DNA of 40,800 nt from Pedobacter petrophilus. GTDB lineage: Bacteria > Bacteroidota > Bacteroidia > Sphingobacteriales > Sphingobacteriaceae. The translations under genes were made by a program, and so were the position numbers. The stretch lies in contig NZ_WKKH01000039.1 of NCBI RefSeq assembly GCF_009674725.1, forward strand, positions 1-40,800. The letters are read 5' to 3'. The notes under the pieces are model-generated. The model saw nothing but the letters and a program-made list of their open reading frames with translations, did not search any database and was not told where the DNA came from. Of this stretch, positions 33,430-40,738 are shown piece by piece (within the stretch, counting starts at the first letter, position 1; every line of letters begins with the position of its first letter).

Positions 33430-36030
33430 ATGGCGGTAAGGGGAAACCAATTTAAAACCAACACATTCAGAGATAAAGGTGCTGAGAATGCATCTGGCAG
33501 GTCATCTTTTAATCGCCAGCCAAAAGAAACAAGAGATTATTTGCCAAATTTCGATTTGCAGGATGGTCGCGCAATAAAAATTGTGGGCCTGTTTTTTGTT
33601 ATTCTTTCCCTTTATTTCTTAATCGCTTTTACTTCATATTTATTTACCTGGCAAGATGACCAGAGTTATGTAATCGATGCAAATGGTGGTTGGGGAAACT
33701 TATTTAAAACAGCAGAAGAATTAAAAGATGCTGGCGTAACCACGCCTGTGGTGCAAAACTGGTTGGGTAAATTCGGTGCGTTGTTATCGCATCAGTTCAT
33801 TTACGAATGGTTTGGTATCGCATCTTTTCTATTTGTTTTGGCATTCTTCATTATCGGTTACCGGTTATTATTTAAAGTTAAAATTCTTTCGATTTCAAAA
33901 ACACTGGGTTACAGCTTCTTCTTTTTGTTGTTTATTTCCTTAACCTTCGGTTTTGCACATAGTTTTTGGGCAGAATCTCCACATTATGTTGAAGGCGAAT
34001 TTGGCTACTGGAGTAATAAATTACTTGCGGCTCAGATCGGAGCTGCGGGAGTTGCAGGTTTAATTGCTTTTGCTGGTTTAACCATATTGATTATTGCCTA
34101 TAATATCGATTTTAAATTCCCTGAACGTAAAGAGAAAGAAGTGTACCTCGATAATGAAACGCCAGATTTTGTTAATGAAGTAAGGGAGAAGTTTGCTAAT
34201 AAAAGAGAGACTGAAGAAGAAACCTCTGCGCCAATTGAATTTCCTGTTCGTGAGAAACCACTCGCTGTAAAGGAAAGAAAACAGCAGAACGTTGTTTTGC
34301 AACCAAGCAGATATGAGCAACCAGAGGTTGAAGAGCCTTCAGCTGCCCCCGTTGTTTTATCGCCTATGGCTACCAATTTGCCCATGGCCGTTTCTGCCGC
34401 AGTCGCCATGCCACTAACCGTAGAGCCTGTTATTGAAGAAGATGCCGAGCCTACTTTTACCATCGAAAAAACCGAAGAAGAGAAAAAATCTGATGACTTA
34501 GTGGAACAATTTGGTAATTATGACGAAAAATTAGATTTGTCTGGTTATCGATATCCAACGGTAGATTTATTGGAAAACTACGGCACCAATAAGATTTCTG
34601 TTAATGCAGAAGAACTGGAAGCCAATAAAAATAAAATCGTTGAAACCCTCAACCATTATAACATTGAAATTGATAAGATTAAAGCGACTATCGGTCCGAC
34701 GGTAACCCTTTATGAAATTATTCCTGCGCCAGGTGTTAGAATTTCTAAGATCAAAAATCTGGAAGATGATATTGCGCTTTCATTAGCGGCACTTGGAATC
34801 CGGATTATAGCCCCGATGCCCGGGAAAGGAACAATTGGTATTGAAGTTCCGAATCAGCACCCGGAAATGGTGCCGATGAGAAGCATTTTAAATACTGAAA
34901 AATGGACTTCCAACACCATGGATCTTCCAATTGCTTTGGGTAAAACCATCAGCAACGAAGTATTTATTGCCGATTTGGCAAAAATGCCTCACTTATTGGT
35001 TGCCGGTGCAACTGGTCAGGGTAAATCGGTTGGTATAAATGCTATCCTGGTTTCCCTATTATTTAAAAAGCACCCTGCACAATTAAAGTTTGTACTGGTT
35101 GACCCTAAAAAAGTAGAGTTAACTTTGTTTAATAGAATTGAGCGGCACTTTCTGGCGAAACTTCCGGGTGAGGCCGATGCCATTATTACCGATACTAAAA
35201 AAGTAGTGAATACTTTAAATTCCCTTTGTATTGAAATGGATCAGCGTTATGATCTGTTAAAGGATGCACAGGTGAGAAATTTAAAGGAATACAATGATAA
35301 ATTTATCAAGCGCAAGCTTAACCCTAATAACGGTCATCGGTTTTTGCCATTTATTGTATTGGTGGTGGATGAGTTTGCCGATTTAATGATGACGGCTGGT
35401 AAAGAAGTTGAAGCACCTATTGCCCGTTTAGCACAGCTGGCAAGGGCCATCGGAATTCACCTGGTACTGGCTACTCAGCGTCCATCGGTTAACATTATCA
35501 CCGGTACAATTAAGGCCAATTTCCCGGCGAGGTTAGCATTCAGGGTTTTATCGAAAATTGATTCACGGACCATCCTGGATAGTGGTGGCGCCGATCAGTT
35601 AATTGGTAGGGGAGATATGCTTTTATCAACAGGGAGCGACTTAATCCGGCTACAGTGTGCATTTGTCGATACACCAGAGGTAGATCGGATTTCTGAATTT
35701 ATTGGTAATCAACGTGGATACGCTGATGCGTACCAGCTTCCGGAATATATTGATGAAGCTGGCGAAGGAAGCAAAGCAGATTTTGATCCAAATGAGCGTG
35801 ATAAACATTTTGAAGATGCAGCACGATTAATTGTGATGCACCAGCAAGGCTCAACATCCCTCATCCAGCGAAAATTAAAATTGGGTTATAACCGTGCGGG
35901 AAGAATTATCGATCAATTGGAAGCTGCAGGAATTGTTGGTCCGTTTGAGGGAAGTAAAGCCAGGGAAGTTTTGTACCCTGACGAGTATTCTTTGGAACAA
36001 TTCTTGAATGATATGAACAATAAAGGTTAG
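33430..36030 (+). CDS. ftsK: DNA translocase FtsK/SpoIIIE
   Basis: FtsK pumps chromosomal DNA through the closing septum. The 866-residue protein has a four-helix membrane domain at about 48-230, a polar linker about 230-370 rich in E and P, and the motor with Walker A GATGQGKS near 527 and Walker B IVLVVDEFADLMM. The C-terminal gamma domain (DAARLIVMHQQGSTSLIQRKLKLGYNRAGRIIDQLEAAGIVG) reads the orientation motifs on the chromosome. The linker is much shorter than in E. coli FtsK. lolA follows after 60 bases. Confidence 0.96.
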   Translation: MAVRGNQFKTNTFRDKGAENASGRSSFNRQPKETRDYLPNFDLQDGRAIKIVGLFFVILSLYFLIAFTSYLFTWQDDQSYVIDANGGWGNLFKTAEELKDAGVTTPVVQNWLGKFGALLSHQFIYEWFGIASFLFVLAFFIIGYRLLFKVKILSISKTLGYSFFFLLFISLTFGFAHSFWAESPHYVEGEFGYWSNKLLAAQIGAAGVAGLIAFAGLTILIIAYNIDFKFPERKEKEVYLDNETPDFVNEVREKFANKRETEEETSAPIEFPVREKPLAVKERKQQNVVLQPSRYEQPEVEEPSAAPVVLSPMATNLPMAVSAAVAMPLTVEPVIEEDAEPTFTIEKTEEEKKSDDLVEQFGNYDEKLDLSGYRYPTVDLLENYGTNKISVNAEELEANKNKIVETLNHYNIEIDKIKATIGPTVTLYEIIPAPGVRISKIKNLEDDIALSLAALGIRIIAPMPGKGTIGIEVPNQHPEMVPMRSILNTEKWTSNTMDLPIALGKTISNEVFIADLAKMPHLLVAGATGQGKSVGINAILVSLLFKKHPAQLKFVLVDPKKVELTLFNRIERHFLAKLPGEADAIITDTKKVVNTLNSLCIEMDQRYDLLKDAQVRNLKEYNDKFIKRKLNPNNGHRFLPFIVLVVDEFADLMMTAGKEVEAPIARLAQLARAIGIHLVLATQRPSVNIITGTIKANFPARLAFRVLSKIDSRTILDSGGADQLIGRGDMLLSTGSDLIRLQCAFVDTPEVDRISEFIGNQRGYADAYQLPEYIDEAGEGSKADFDPNERDKHFEDAARLIVMHQQGSTSLIQRKLKLGYNRAGRIIDQLEAAGIVGPFEGSKAREVLYPDEYSLEQFLNDMNNKG

Positions 36031-36090
36031 ATTAAACCATTACGGATAAATCTATTCTAACCTTTCAACAGAAAATTAAAAATACACAAG

Positions 36091-36741
36091 ATGAAGAAAT
36101 TAATTTCAGCAGCAATGGTTATAGTTGCTTTTACAACGTCAACCTATGCCCAGACTGATGCAAAGGCTAAAGCAATTTTAGCAGAGGTGAGTAAAAAGTA
36201 TAAGTCGTATGATGTTGTTAAAACCGATTTTTCCTTCACATTAGATAATGCAAAAGCTAAAGTAAAAGAAACGCAGCAAGGTACCTTGTATGTTAAAGCC
36301 AATTCAAATAAATACAAAGTGGCGATGACGAATCAAGAATTGTTTAGCGATGGCAAGAGTCAGTGGACTTATCTAAAAAAAGACAAAGAAGTTCAGGTAA
36401 GCAATGTTGATAATAGCGGCGAAGGTATCAACCCCGCTAAAATTTTCACTGTTTATGAAAAAGGATTTAAATACATTTATACCGGTGAACAAAAGATTGG
36501 TGCGAAAACTTATCAGATGATCGATTTAACGCCTGTTGATGCTAAAAAAGCAATCTTCAAAGTTCGTTTGAGTATAGATAAGGCTGCAAAACAAATTGCA
36601 AACGTTGTTTTATTCGATAAAAACGGAAACAAATACACTTATAACGTTAAAACATTTTCTCCTAATGTAAAGGTTCCGGAAACTACTTTCGCATTTGACG
36701 CTAAAAAATACCCTGGCGTTGAGGTGGTAGATTTAAGATAA
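36091..36741 (+). CDS. LolA-like outer membrane lipoprotein carrier
   Basis: This 216-residue protein has a signal peptide (LISAAMVIVAFTTSTYAQ) and the LolA-like series of beta strands (FSFTLDNAKAKVKETQQGTLYVKANSNKYKVAMTNQELFSDGKSQWTYLKKDKEVQVSNV). In proteobacteria LolA carries lipoproteins across the periplasm; the Bacteroidota members are considered functional relatives. It follows ftsK closely without its own promoter box, so it is probably cotranscribed. The ftsK-lolA order is also frequent in other phyla. Confidence 0.88.
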   Translation: MKKLISAAMVIVAFTTSTYAQTDAKAKAILAEVSKKYKSYDVVKTDFSFTLDNAKAKVKETQQGTLYVKANSNKYKVAMTNQELFSDGKSQWTYLKKDKEVQVSNVDNSGEGINPAKIFTVYEKGFKYIYTGEQKIGAKTYQMIDLTPVDAKKAIFKVRLSIDKAAKQIANVVLFDKNGNKYTYNVKTFSPNVKVPETTFAFDAKKYPGVEVVDLR

Positions 36742-36767
36742 ATTTAGAAATATAAATAATAACAAAT

Positions 36768-36798
36768 GGCCCGGCTGTATCAGTCCGGGCCTTTTTTT
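36768..36798 (+). terminator. terminator of the ftsK-lolA unit
   Basis: The arms ggcccgg (36768-36774) and ccgggcc (36785-36791) are followed by seven T residues. It lies 27 bases after the lolA stop. Confidence 0.88.
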
Positions 36799-36979
36799 GT
36801 TTTAGCCGTTTAATGTTTCATTAAGTTATTTTTTAAAACTATAGTAAAATAAATTTTGTATTCTTAAGAAGTCAATGTAAGTATGGTAACGTTTGTATAG
36901 AAATACGGTTTTTTCAGATGAAATATTGTATTATTATAGTTAATTTCACTTTTAATACTAACCAAATATAAATCTAGAA

Positions 36980-37885
36980 ATGAAAAAAAACTCAGGTATT
37001 CTCGTACTCGGGATGGCTATTGCTATGCTCGGATGCAAAAAAGACACTACTTCTATTGCTGACATTGAAAGTGGTCAGTTCATTGTTCAGCCAGACTATT
37101 TAGCTGTAAATGCTGCCGCTGCGGTAAGTGCTACTGTAACTACAGAAGCTGCCTTAAAATCGGCTATTTCAAATGCACAACCGGGAGATGTAATCACAGT
37201 TAGCGGAACTATTTATTTAACCAGTACTCTGCAACTAATTAAAAGCGGCACATCAGGTTCAAAAATTAACCTTACCGGCGGGATATTGGATTGTTCCAAT
37301 GTCTCAGGCGCAAATTGGGGAGTTAAAGTGAATGGAAGCTATTGGAACATTACCAATATGACCATCAGAAACGCGCCAGACTGCGGCATCGTGTTCCAAA
37401 CGGGTGGTTACAATTATGTAAATAATGTAACCACATACGGCAATAAAGATTCTGGTCTTCAAATCTATAATGGCGGACACCACAACAGCATCAACAATTC
37501 TACTTCTTATGATAACTATGATGTAGCCAACGGCGGTGAAGATGCAGATGGCTACGCATGTAAACTATCAGCGGGTGCAGGTAATCAGTTCAATTCTTGT
37601 AACGCTTATCATAATTCTGATGATGGCTGGGATTTATACGGACAGCCATATACTGTGGTAATTAACAATTGCACTGCAACCAATAATGGTTATGGAGCCA
37701 ATGGAGATGGAAATGGATTTAAATTAGGTAGCGGCGGACAGAATGTTCCGCATACGGTTACCAACTGTACATCCAATAATAACAAAGGAAGCGGTTATGA
37801 TGGCAATGGAAATACGGGCCATATTACCACTACGGGTAGCGGGGGTTCTGGTAATGTGAAAGGACTTTTTAATCGTATTTTTTAA
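36980..37885 (+). CDS. PL9-like parallel beta-helix lipoprotein (putative pectate lyase)
   Basis: This 301-residue protein has a lipoprotein signal ending at C19 (LGMAIAMLGC) and a right-handed parallel beta-helix. The family 9 polysaccharide lyase calcium motif is complete: D in DADGY followed 24 residues later by DDGWD, the same spacing as the calcium ligands of Dickeya Pel9A as I recall it. The likely catalytic lysine is in GNGFKLG. It should cut pectate by beta-elimination. It is shorter than most PL9 enzymes and stops soon after the catalytic motifs (GSGNVKGLFNRIF), so activity is uncertain. No SusC/SusD genes adjoin it. Confidence 0.8.
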   Translation: MKKNSGILVLGMAIAMLGCKKDTTSIADIESGQFIVQPDYLAVNAAAAVSATVTTEAALKSAISNAQPGDVITVSGTIYLTSTLQLIKSGTSGSKINLTGGILDCSNVSGANWGVKVNGSYWNITNMTIRNAPDCGIVFQTGGYNYVNNVTTYGNKDSGLQIYNGGHHNSINNSTSYDNYDVANGGEDADGYACKLSAGAGNQFNSCNAYHNSDDGWDLYGQPYTVVINNCTATNNGYGANGDGNGFKLGSGGQNVPHTVTNCTSNNNKGSGYDGNGNTGHITTTGSGGSGNVKGLFNRIF

Positions 37886-37901
37886 TATTCTTAATTTGGA
37901 T

Positions 37902-37937
37902 AAAAGGCTTCAGACTTTAACAGCTGAAGCCTTTTTT
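37902..37937 (+). terminator. terminator of the PL9-like gene
   Basis: The arms aaggcttcag (37904-37913) and ctgaagcctt (37924-37933) are followed by T residues. It lies 17 bases after the stop. Confidence 0.88.
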
Positions 37938-38078
37938 ATTGAATATCATTTTTCTGAGCGGCTCGGATATTTGTAACTTTTAATCGATCAATAAGTAAAG
38001 TCACCGAAATACTTAAGCACCATAGCTTCAAGCGTCATTTTTTTTACGTTCTATTTATGAATGCTCCTTAGATTTCTC

Positions 38079-38086
38079 TAAGTTTG
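38079..38086 (+). promoter_or_regulatory. -7 box of the gene at 38092, leaderless position
   Basis: TAAGTTTG matches TAnnTTTG and ends five bases (ttcca) before the ATG. A TTTA at 38054-38057 is a weak -33 box with a 21-base spacer. Confidence 0.55.
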
Positions 38087-38091
38087 TTCCA

Positions 38092-38364
38092 ATGTCGTTG
38101 CCATTAACAAATCATACTTTGGAGAAATTGGAACAACTGCTTCTGGCAATGGGTTTCAAGGTTCGTTACGAAAAGGGAAATTTTAAAACAGGTTCTTGTT
38201 TGTTGGAACATAACAAAATTATAGTTGTCAATAAATTTTCAAATTTAGAAGGTAAAATAGCTGCACTGGTAGGTCTGGTGAAGCAAACCAATCCAGATGA
38301 AAACACGTTAGATGAAAAACAGCGTCAGTTCTTTCATTCATTACAACAAACTAAATTATTTTGA
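38092..38364 (+). CDS. small conserved hypothetical protein
   Basis: This 90-residue protein is compact and soluble (MSLPLTNHTLEKLEQLLLAMGFKVRYEKGNFKTGSCLLEHNKIIVVNKFSN). It looks like a conserved Bacteroidota family that I cannot name. The metallo-hydrolase gene follows after 49 bases without its own promoter box, so the two probably form an operon. Confidence 0.75.
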   Translation: MSLPLTNHTLEKLEQLLLAMGFKVRYEKGNFKTGSCLLEHNKIIVVNKFSNLEGKIAALVGLVKQTNPDENTLDEKQRQFFHSLQQTKLF

Positions 38365-38413
38365 TGGTTATAAATTACTTGAATTACGCATTTAAAAAGG
38401 AAAGTATAAAAGG

Positions 38414-39178
38414 ATGAAAGTTACTTTTTTAGGTACAGGCACCTCTCAGGGCGTTCCGGTAATTACTTGTAATTGTGAAGTTTGTCAATCTACAGATCCG
38501 CGCAATAACCGATTGAGGACATCTGTTTTAGTAGAACTGGCAGATAAAACTATTGTGATTGATAGCGGTCCTGATTTTCGTTGTCAGCTGCTGCGCGAAA
38601 AGGTAAAAGACCTGGATGCTGTTTTATTTACACATGAGCATAAAGATCATATTGCAGGACTGGATGATATCCGGCCTTTCAATTATTTGCTTCAAAAGGT
38701 AATAGATGTGTATGCAACCGAACGCGTACAAACCGCTCTGAAACGTGAATTCTACTATATTTTTGCCGATACTAAATACTTTGGCTTACCGCAGATAAAC
38801 CTTCATACTGTTCATAATGGTGAGGCCTTCAAAATAGGAGAAAATACGATCATTCCTTTCGAGGTGATGCATCATTTACTACCCATTACCGGCTACCGGA
38901 TAGGAGATTTTACTTACGTTACAGATGCTAAAACCATTCCTGATCATTCTTTTGAAAAGATAAAGGGATCTAAAATATTGGTGATTAATGCCCTGCAAAA
39001 GGAACCACATATTTCTCATTTTACGCTCGATGAAGCGATTGCATTTGCTGAAAAAGTTGGTGCAGAAACCACTTATCTTACACACATCAGTCATAATTTA
39101 GGCCTGCATGAGGAGGTAGAAAAACAGCTTCCGCCAAATATCAGGCTGGCTTATGATGGTTTAAAAATAGAATTATAA
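38414..39178 (+). CDS. metallo-beta-lactamase fold hydrolase, PhnP-like
   Basis: This 254-residue protein has the MBL metal motif THEHKDHIAGLDD at about residues 73-85 and further ligands in MHHLLPITGY, YVTDAKTIP and THISHN. The N-terminal LGTGTSQGVPVITCNCEVC carries the cysteine cluster of the PhnP group, which binds an extra structural zinc. PhnP is a cyclic phosphodiesterase in phosphonate use, but no phn genes are present here. The substrate is therefore unknown; nucleic-acid or cyclic phosphodiesters are plausible. Confidence 0.9.
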   Translation: MKVTFLGTGTSQGVPVITCNCEVCQSTDPRNNRLRTSVLVELADKTIVIDSGPDFRCQLLREKVKDLDAVLFTHEHKDHIAGLDDIRPFNYLLQKVIDVYATERVQTALKREFYYIFADTKYFGLPQINLHTVHNGEAFKIGENTIIPFEVMHHLLPITGYRIGDFTYVTDAKTIPDHSFEKIKGSKILVINALQKEPHISHFTLDEAIAFAEKVGAETTYLTHISHNLGLHEEVEKQLPPNIRLAYDGLKIEL

Positions 39179-39186
39179 AATTGCTA

Positions 39187-39216
39187 TTTCCAAAATCCAA
39201 AAATAAACTATATTTG
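39187..39216 (+). promoter_or_regulatory. promoter of the tRNA-Leu locus
   Basis: TATATTTG at 39209-39216 matches TAnnTTTG, with TTTC at 39187-39190 as a -33-like box after an 18-base spacer. The expected transcription start is near 39222, just before the broken 5' tRNA copy. I see no separate promoter for the intact tRNA gene, which would then be read from here. Confidence 0.6.
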
Positions 39217-39226
39217 CACTCCACTT

Positions 39227-39267
39227 ACCCAGGTGGCGATCCCGATAGCTATCGGGATGGTAAACGC
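39227..39267 (+). pseudogene. 5' fragment of tRNA-Leu with a D-loop palindrome
   Basis: The first 13 bases acccaggtggcga equal the 5' end of the intact tRNA-Leu at 39293. They are followed by an 18-base palindrome (39240-39257), then tggtaaacgc, close to the tRNA's tggtagacgc. After that the homology ends. It sits at the natural distance from the promoter, so it may be the remains of the original gene. Confidence 0.75.
39239..39258. repeat. palindrome copy A (core ccgatagctatcgg)
   Basis: The 20 bases are a perfect palindrome, centred on tcccgatagctatcggga. It replaces three bases of the D-loop of the tRNA fragment. Copies B and C are in the tRNA pseudogene at 39703-39808. Confidence 0.9.
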
Positions 39268-39292
39268 CTTCGGGAACGATTATGTAGTAAAT

Positions 39293-39376
39293 ACCCAGGT
39301 GGCGAAATTGGTAGACGCACCAGCTTGAGGGGCTGGCGCCTGTATGGGTGTGGGAGTTCGAATCTCCTCTTGGGTA
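39293..39376 (+). tRNA. tRNA-Leu (anticodon GAG)
   Basis: The 84 bases fold as a class II tRNA. The acceptor pairs acccagg with cttgggt and has A as discriminator base. The anticodon stem ccagc/gctgg (39320-39324, 39332-39336) encloses ttGAGgg. A long variable arm (gcctgtatgggtgt) and the T arm gggag-ttcgaat-ctcct follow. CCA is not encoded. It would read CUC and CUU codons. It lies between two broken copies of itself and is followed by its own terminator. Confidence 0.95.
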
Positions 39377-39380
39377 CTTT

Positions 39381-39409
39381 AAAAGCTTCGGTAGCACCGA
39401 AGCTTTTTT
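39381..39409 (+). terminator. terminator after the intact tRNA-Leu
   Basis: The arms aaaagcttcggt (39381-39392) and accgaagctttt (39396-39407) flank agc and are followed by T residues. The GIY-YIG gene starts nine bases later, so its expression must come from read-through or an unseen promoter. Confidence 0.88.
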
Positions 39410-39417
39410 GTTTGTTT

Positions 39418-39702
39418 ATGGCAACAGTTTATATCCTTTTTTCTGGAAAATTAAATCGTTTTTACACCGGAAGTTGTCTGGATGTGCTAGAGCGATTACA
39501 ATCGCATAAGGATAAAATTTTTACGGATAGTTTCACATCTAAGACAGACGATTGGGAACTATTTTTCACTATAAATGACCTCGATTACAAACAGTTTCGA
39601 TTGATCGAATTACATATTAAAAAAATGAAAAGTGTAATTTATATTAAAAACTTAAAGCAATATCCTGAGCTGGTAGCTAAACTTATTGAGCGATATCGTT
39701 AA
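39418..39702 (+). CDS. GIY-YIG nuclease family protein
   Basis: This 94-residue protein is a single GIY-YIG domain of the UvrC-N/YhbQ type. The first half of the motif is VYI (MATVYILFSGKL) and the second is YTG (NRFYTGSCLDVLERLQSH). A catalytic arginine fits R in LERLQSHK and a glutamate occurs in IELHIKK. I chose the ATG at 39418; a frame opening at 39181 would run through the tRNA and is not real. Small genes of this family are known near tRNA or rRNA genes in Bacteroidota. Here it lies exactly between an intact and a broken copy of one tRNA, and its stop (39700-39702) abuts the broken copy. Confidence 0.85.
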   Translation: MATVYILFSGKLNRFYTGSCLDVLERLQSHKDKIFTDSFTSKTDDWELFFTINDLDYKQFRLIELHIKKMKSVIYIKNLKQYPELVAKLIERYR

Positions 39703-39707
39703 GGCGG

Positions 39708-39725
39708 CCCCGATAGCTATCGGGG
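39708..39725. repeat. palindrome copy B (D-loop)
   Basis: This is the perfect palindrome ccccgatagctatcgggg. It lies at the same D-loop position as copy A but with different complementary outer bases. Confidence 0.9.
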
Positions 39726-39776
39726 TGGTAGACGCAACAGCTTGAGGGGCTGGCGCCTGTATGGGTGTGGGAGTTC

Positions 39777-39796
39777 GATCCGATAGCTATCGGATC
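39777..39796. repeat. palindrome copy C (T-loop)
   Basis: This is the perfect palindrome gatccgatagctatcggatc. Compared with the intact tRNA the net insertion in the T-loop is 15 bases. Confidence 0.9.
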
Positions 39797-39809
39797 TCCT
39801 CTTGGGTAC

Positions 39810-39845
39810 AACCGGACTTTGAACAGATCAAAGTCCGGTTTTTTA
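39810..39845 (+). terminator. terminator after the tRNA-Leu pseudogene
   Basis: The arms aaccggactttga (39810-39822) and tcaaagtccggtt (39828-39840) flank acaga and are followed by T residues. It is a strong terminator and may be the original end of the tRNA gene. Confidence 0.92.
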
Positions 39846-40009
39846 TGTCAAAATCGGTGTTTTAGCATATGCTACCTTGTTCAAAGTATTCCTGTTAATG
39901 GTTCAGTCTGGTAAGGGGGGAGTAGGAGATTAGTTTAGAACACTTTTTTATAGTCATTCCCTTAGCCTGATCTGTTATATATGTTTAGCGCCTCATCGAT
40001 TGTTTTCTT

Positions 40010-40017
40010 TAAATTTG
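40010..40017 (+). promoter_or_regulatory. -7 box of the DUF1016 gene, leaderless position
   Basis: TAAATTTG matches TAnnTTTG and ends four bases (aagt) before the ATG. TTTA at 39984-39987 is a poor -33 box. Confidence 0.5.
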
Positions 40018-40021
40018 AAGT

Positions 40022-40738
40022 ATGACCAATTATATTGATGAAATCAGGGGTATACTAACTGCAGCCAGACAAAATGCTTACACTGCTGTGAACGCGGCTA
40101 TGGTTGAGGCATATTGGCTGATCGGAAAACGTATTGTTGAGCAAGAACAGCATAGTGAAGAAAGAGCTGTTTATGGAGAAGGTATTTTGAAAGAACTTTC
40201 TATAGCATTGACAACTGAATTTTGGAAAGGCTTTTCTTACTCAAATTTGCGTAATTTTCGCCAATTTTATCTCACCTATCGTGATAATGAGATTTGCTAC
40301 ACACTGTGTAGCAAATTGACATGGAGCCATAACCGGTTAATTACGAGGGTTGAAAATGAGGCTGCAAGAGGGTTTTATTTAAACGAAGCGGCTGAACAGA
40401 ACTGGAGTGTTCGAACTCTGGAGCGGAACATTAACACCTTCTATTATCATAGGCTTCTATCTTCGAATGATAAAACTATAAATCGAGAAGATAGTAAGGT
40501 ATTAGAGAAACAGAGACCTGAAGATTTTATTAAAGATCCATATATTTTTGAATTTCTAAATATTCAGCAACCTGCGACTGCAAATGAGTCTGAAATTGAA
40601 ACAGCATTAATAGAAAATTTGCAGCAATTTTTATTGGAACTTGGAAAAGGCTTCTCCTTTGTTGGCAGACAGTTTAGGGTAAGCACGGAGATAGATCATT
40701 TTTTTATTGATCTGGTCTTTTATTGCATATACCAATAA
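40022..40738 (+). pseudogene. DUF1016/YhcG-like nuclease gene, truncated at the 3' end
   Basis: The 238 residues cover the DUF1016 N-terminal domain (MTNYIDEIRGILTAARQNAYTAVNAAMVEAYWLIGKRIVEQEQ; SWSHNRLITRVENEAARGFYLNEA) and the first part of a PDDEXK nuclease domain. It stops at FFIDLVFYCIYQ, where the conserved nuclease aspartate is present but the following ExK strand and about 100 residues are missing. Full-length members are about 340-380 residues. The frame ends two bases before an insertion-sequence-like end, so insertion is the likely cause. Members occur in defence and mobile regions. Confidence 0.8.

Larger units (their letters stand above)
39703..39808 (+). pseudogene. tRNA-Leu(GAG) pseudogene with two palindromic insertions
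   Basis: This copy starts at ggcgg directly after the nuclease stop codon and lacks the 5' acceptor strand. A palindrome (39708-39725) sits in the D-loop. The 53 bases from 39726 to 39778 equal the intact tRNA except for one base: C at 39320 becomes A at 39737, which breaks the first anticodon-stem pair. A second palindrome (39777-39796) splits the T-loop, and the 3' end atctcctcttgggtac is unchanged. It cannot form a tRNA. Confidence 0.88.

Noticed and set aside
38414..39178. Phosphonate-degradation locus
   Set aside because: Only a PhnP-like hydrolase is present; no other phn gene lies in the window.
39181..39417. Upstream extension of the GIY-YIG frame through the tRNA
   Set aside because: It reads through a tRNA gene, palindromes and a terminator. 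The domain begins at MATVYI.
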